Assembly: GCF_009360615.1 (NCBI RefSeq)
Contig: NZ_SPEY01000018.1
Span: 62,001 to 126,000, forward strand
DNA length: 64,000 nt
Origin: Comamonas sp.
GTDB taxonomy: Bacteria; Pseudomonadota; Gammaproteobacteria; Burkholderiales; Burkholderiaceae_C
Direction: 5' to 3'
Below are positions 63,143 to 64,000 of this stretch, piece after piece; position 1 is the first letter of the stretch, and the number at the start of each line of letters is the position of its first letter. Made by a program: the position numbers and the translations under genes. A model generated the notes under the pieces. It had not been told where the DNA came from. It was given only the letters and a program-made list of their open reading frames with translations, and searched no databases.

Positions 63143-64000
63143 GCAAGAGAGCAGAACCCAGAGTTCTGGTCAGTGGTGCCAGTGGGCGGCTGGGGCAGTT
63201 GCTGGTGCCGCGTTTGCTGGCACGCCATGCGCGTGTGCGCGTGCTGGTGCGCTGCGCCGCCACGGCACGCTCGCTATGGGGTGATGCGGTGGAGATTGCA
63301 GAAGCCAGCTTCAATGAACAGGCCTCCTTGTGCGAGGCCATGCCCGGGGCGGACAGCCTGTTCCTGCTTTCGCCCATAGGCCCCGCGCTGGCCGCGCAGC
63401 AGTCGCGCGTGATCGAGGCCGCGCAGGCCGCCGGTCTGTCTCATATCGTCAAGCTTTCGGGCTCGGACTGGACGATAAATCCTTCTGGTCTCTCGCTGTC
63501 GGGCGATGCCCATGGCCATGTTGAGCAGCTTTTGCAGGACAGCGGCATCTCGCATGTGGTGCTGCGCCCCAATGCCTGGATGCAGGTGGGCTTGAGCCGG
63601 GTGGCCGGCGATCTGCGCGAGGGCGATGCGATCCGTTGCAACCACATCGGCGCCGCTGTGTCCTACATCGATGCCAGGGACATTGCCGATGTGGCCGTGC
63701 AGGCGCTGCTCAATCAGAGGCTGGTGCGCCAAATGCGCGAGCGCGCGCCCGGACCGTGGGTGCTGACTGGTGGGCAGGCGGTGGGCGCGCAGCAACTGGC
63801 GCAGATCGCCTCGCACCACCTGTCCCGGCCGATTCGGGTGGAGGCGCCATTGCCTGCGCTTGCGCAGGACCCGTTCATTGCTCGGGTGCATGGGCAGTTC
63901 TTTGCTCTGATGAGCGAGGGACATGCGGCCGCGGTGACCGATACCGTCAGACTGGTGCTGGGGCGCGAGCCACGCAACGTGGCGGATTTTCTGGCCGAAC
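63139..64000 (+). CDS. NmrA-like NAD(P)-binding protein, 3' end cut by window
   Basis: ATG 63139 overlaps the stop of the desulfinase-like gene; the frame is open to the window edge (287 residues visible). The dinucleotide motif reads VLVSGASGRLGQLLVPRLL (residues 9-27), followed by RVRVLVRC, GADSLFLLSPIGP and YIDARDIADVAVQALL, as in NmrA/atypical short-chain dehydrogenases. It belongs to the rightward arm. A role as a reductase or redox sensor is possible but not shown. Confidence 0.85.
   Translation, partial: MSKRAEPRVLVSGASGRLGQLLVPRLLARHARVRVLVRCAATARSLWGDAVEIAEASFNEQASLCEAMPGADSLFLLSPIGPALAAQQSRVIEAAQAAGLSHIVKLSGSDWTINPSGLSLSGDAHGHVEQLLQDSGISHVVLRPNAWMQVGLSRVAGDLREGDAIRCNHIGAAVSYIDARDIADVAVQALLNQRLVRQMRERAPGPWVLTGGQAVGAQQLAQIASHHLSRPIRVEAPLPALAQDPFIARVHGQFFALMSEGHAAAVTDTVRLVLGREPRNVADFLAE

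Overview
The window reads as the chromosome of a GC-rich betaproteobacterium of the Comamonadaceae, most likely Comamonas. This is inferred from Burkholderiales-type gene content: a Bug/TctC binding protein, a porin fragment ending in GLRHAF, the tyrS–M23 peptidase–anmK neighbourhood, and palindromic intergenic repeats of a kind I recall from this family. No rRNA, tRNA, CRISPR array, prophage or insertion sequence was seen. Genes at both ends are cut: an AzgA-type purine permease on the left and an NmrA-like protein on the right.

Layout. 1-5.0 kb: purine permease end, then a sulfonate-type ABC importer with a DszA/NtaA-family FMN monooxygenase. 5-9.3 kb: anmK, M23 peptidase, tyrS. 9.3-16.6 kb: LysR regulator, glmU, a soluble histidine kinase overlapping glmU, a MASE2-GGDEF cyclase, an Lrp/AsnC regulator and glmS. 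16.7-19.3 kb: cupin and Bug binding protein, divergent from a TetR regulator. 19.6-30.3 kb: a TRAP transporter and GntR regulator divergent from a 5-oxoproline operon (DUF969, DUF979, pcp, pxpA, a pxpB-pxpC fusion, and an orphan biotin carboxylase-BCCP). 30.3-33.8 kb: TetR divergent from a TauD-like dioxygenase, class II aldolase and 2-hydroxyacid dehydrogenase. 33.9-38.2 kb: copper ATPase behind a MerR-type promoter, riboflavin synthase, and a beta-helix repeat protein. 38.7-42.4 kb: aminotransferase and 2-oxoadipate dioxygenase (hglS) divergent from a LysR regulator, probably lysine/2-aminoadipate catabolism. 42.5-47.8 kb: amino-acid binding protein, DUF2760 protein with an Hsp70 homologue, and a decayed porin. 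48-64 kb: a large two-armed organosulfur locus.

The most interesting region is 48.0-64.0 kb. Two divergent operons encode a complete Opp/Dpp-type importer with two binding proteins, two acyl-CoA-dehydrogenase-fold (DszC/SfnB-like) oxidases, an SfnG/SsuD-like flavin monooxygenase, an amidase, an aldo/keto reductase, and a cytoplasmic protein that matches the DszB sulfinate desulfinase around its catalytic Cys, His and Arg. Together these could import an organosulfur compound, oxidise it to a sulfone, cleave it to a sulfinate and release sulfite. This would be a 4S-like desulfurisation route with its own importer. A perfect 18-bp inverted repeat lies between the two arms.

The second notable region is the 5-oxoproline operon. 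The linker of the pxpB-pxpC fusion is made of a translated palindromic repeat, and the next gene is preceded by a decayed copy of its own 5' end. The carboxylase has no carboxyltransferase other than the PxpB/PxpC homologues beside it.
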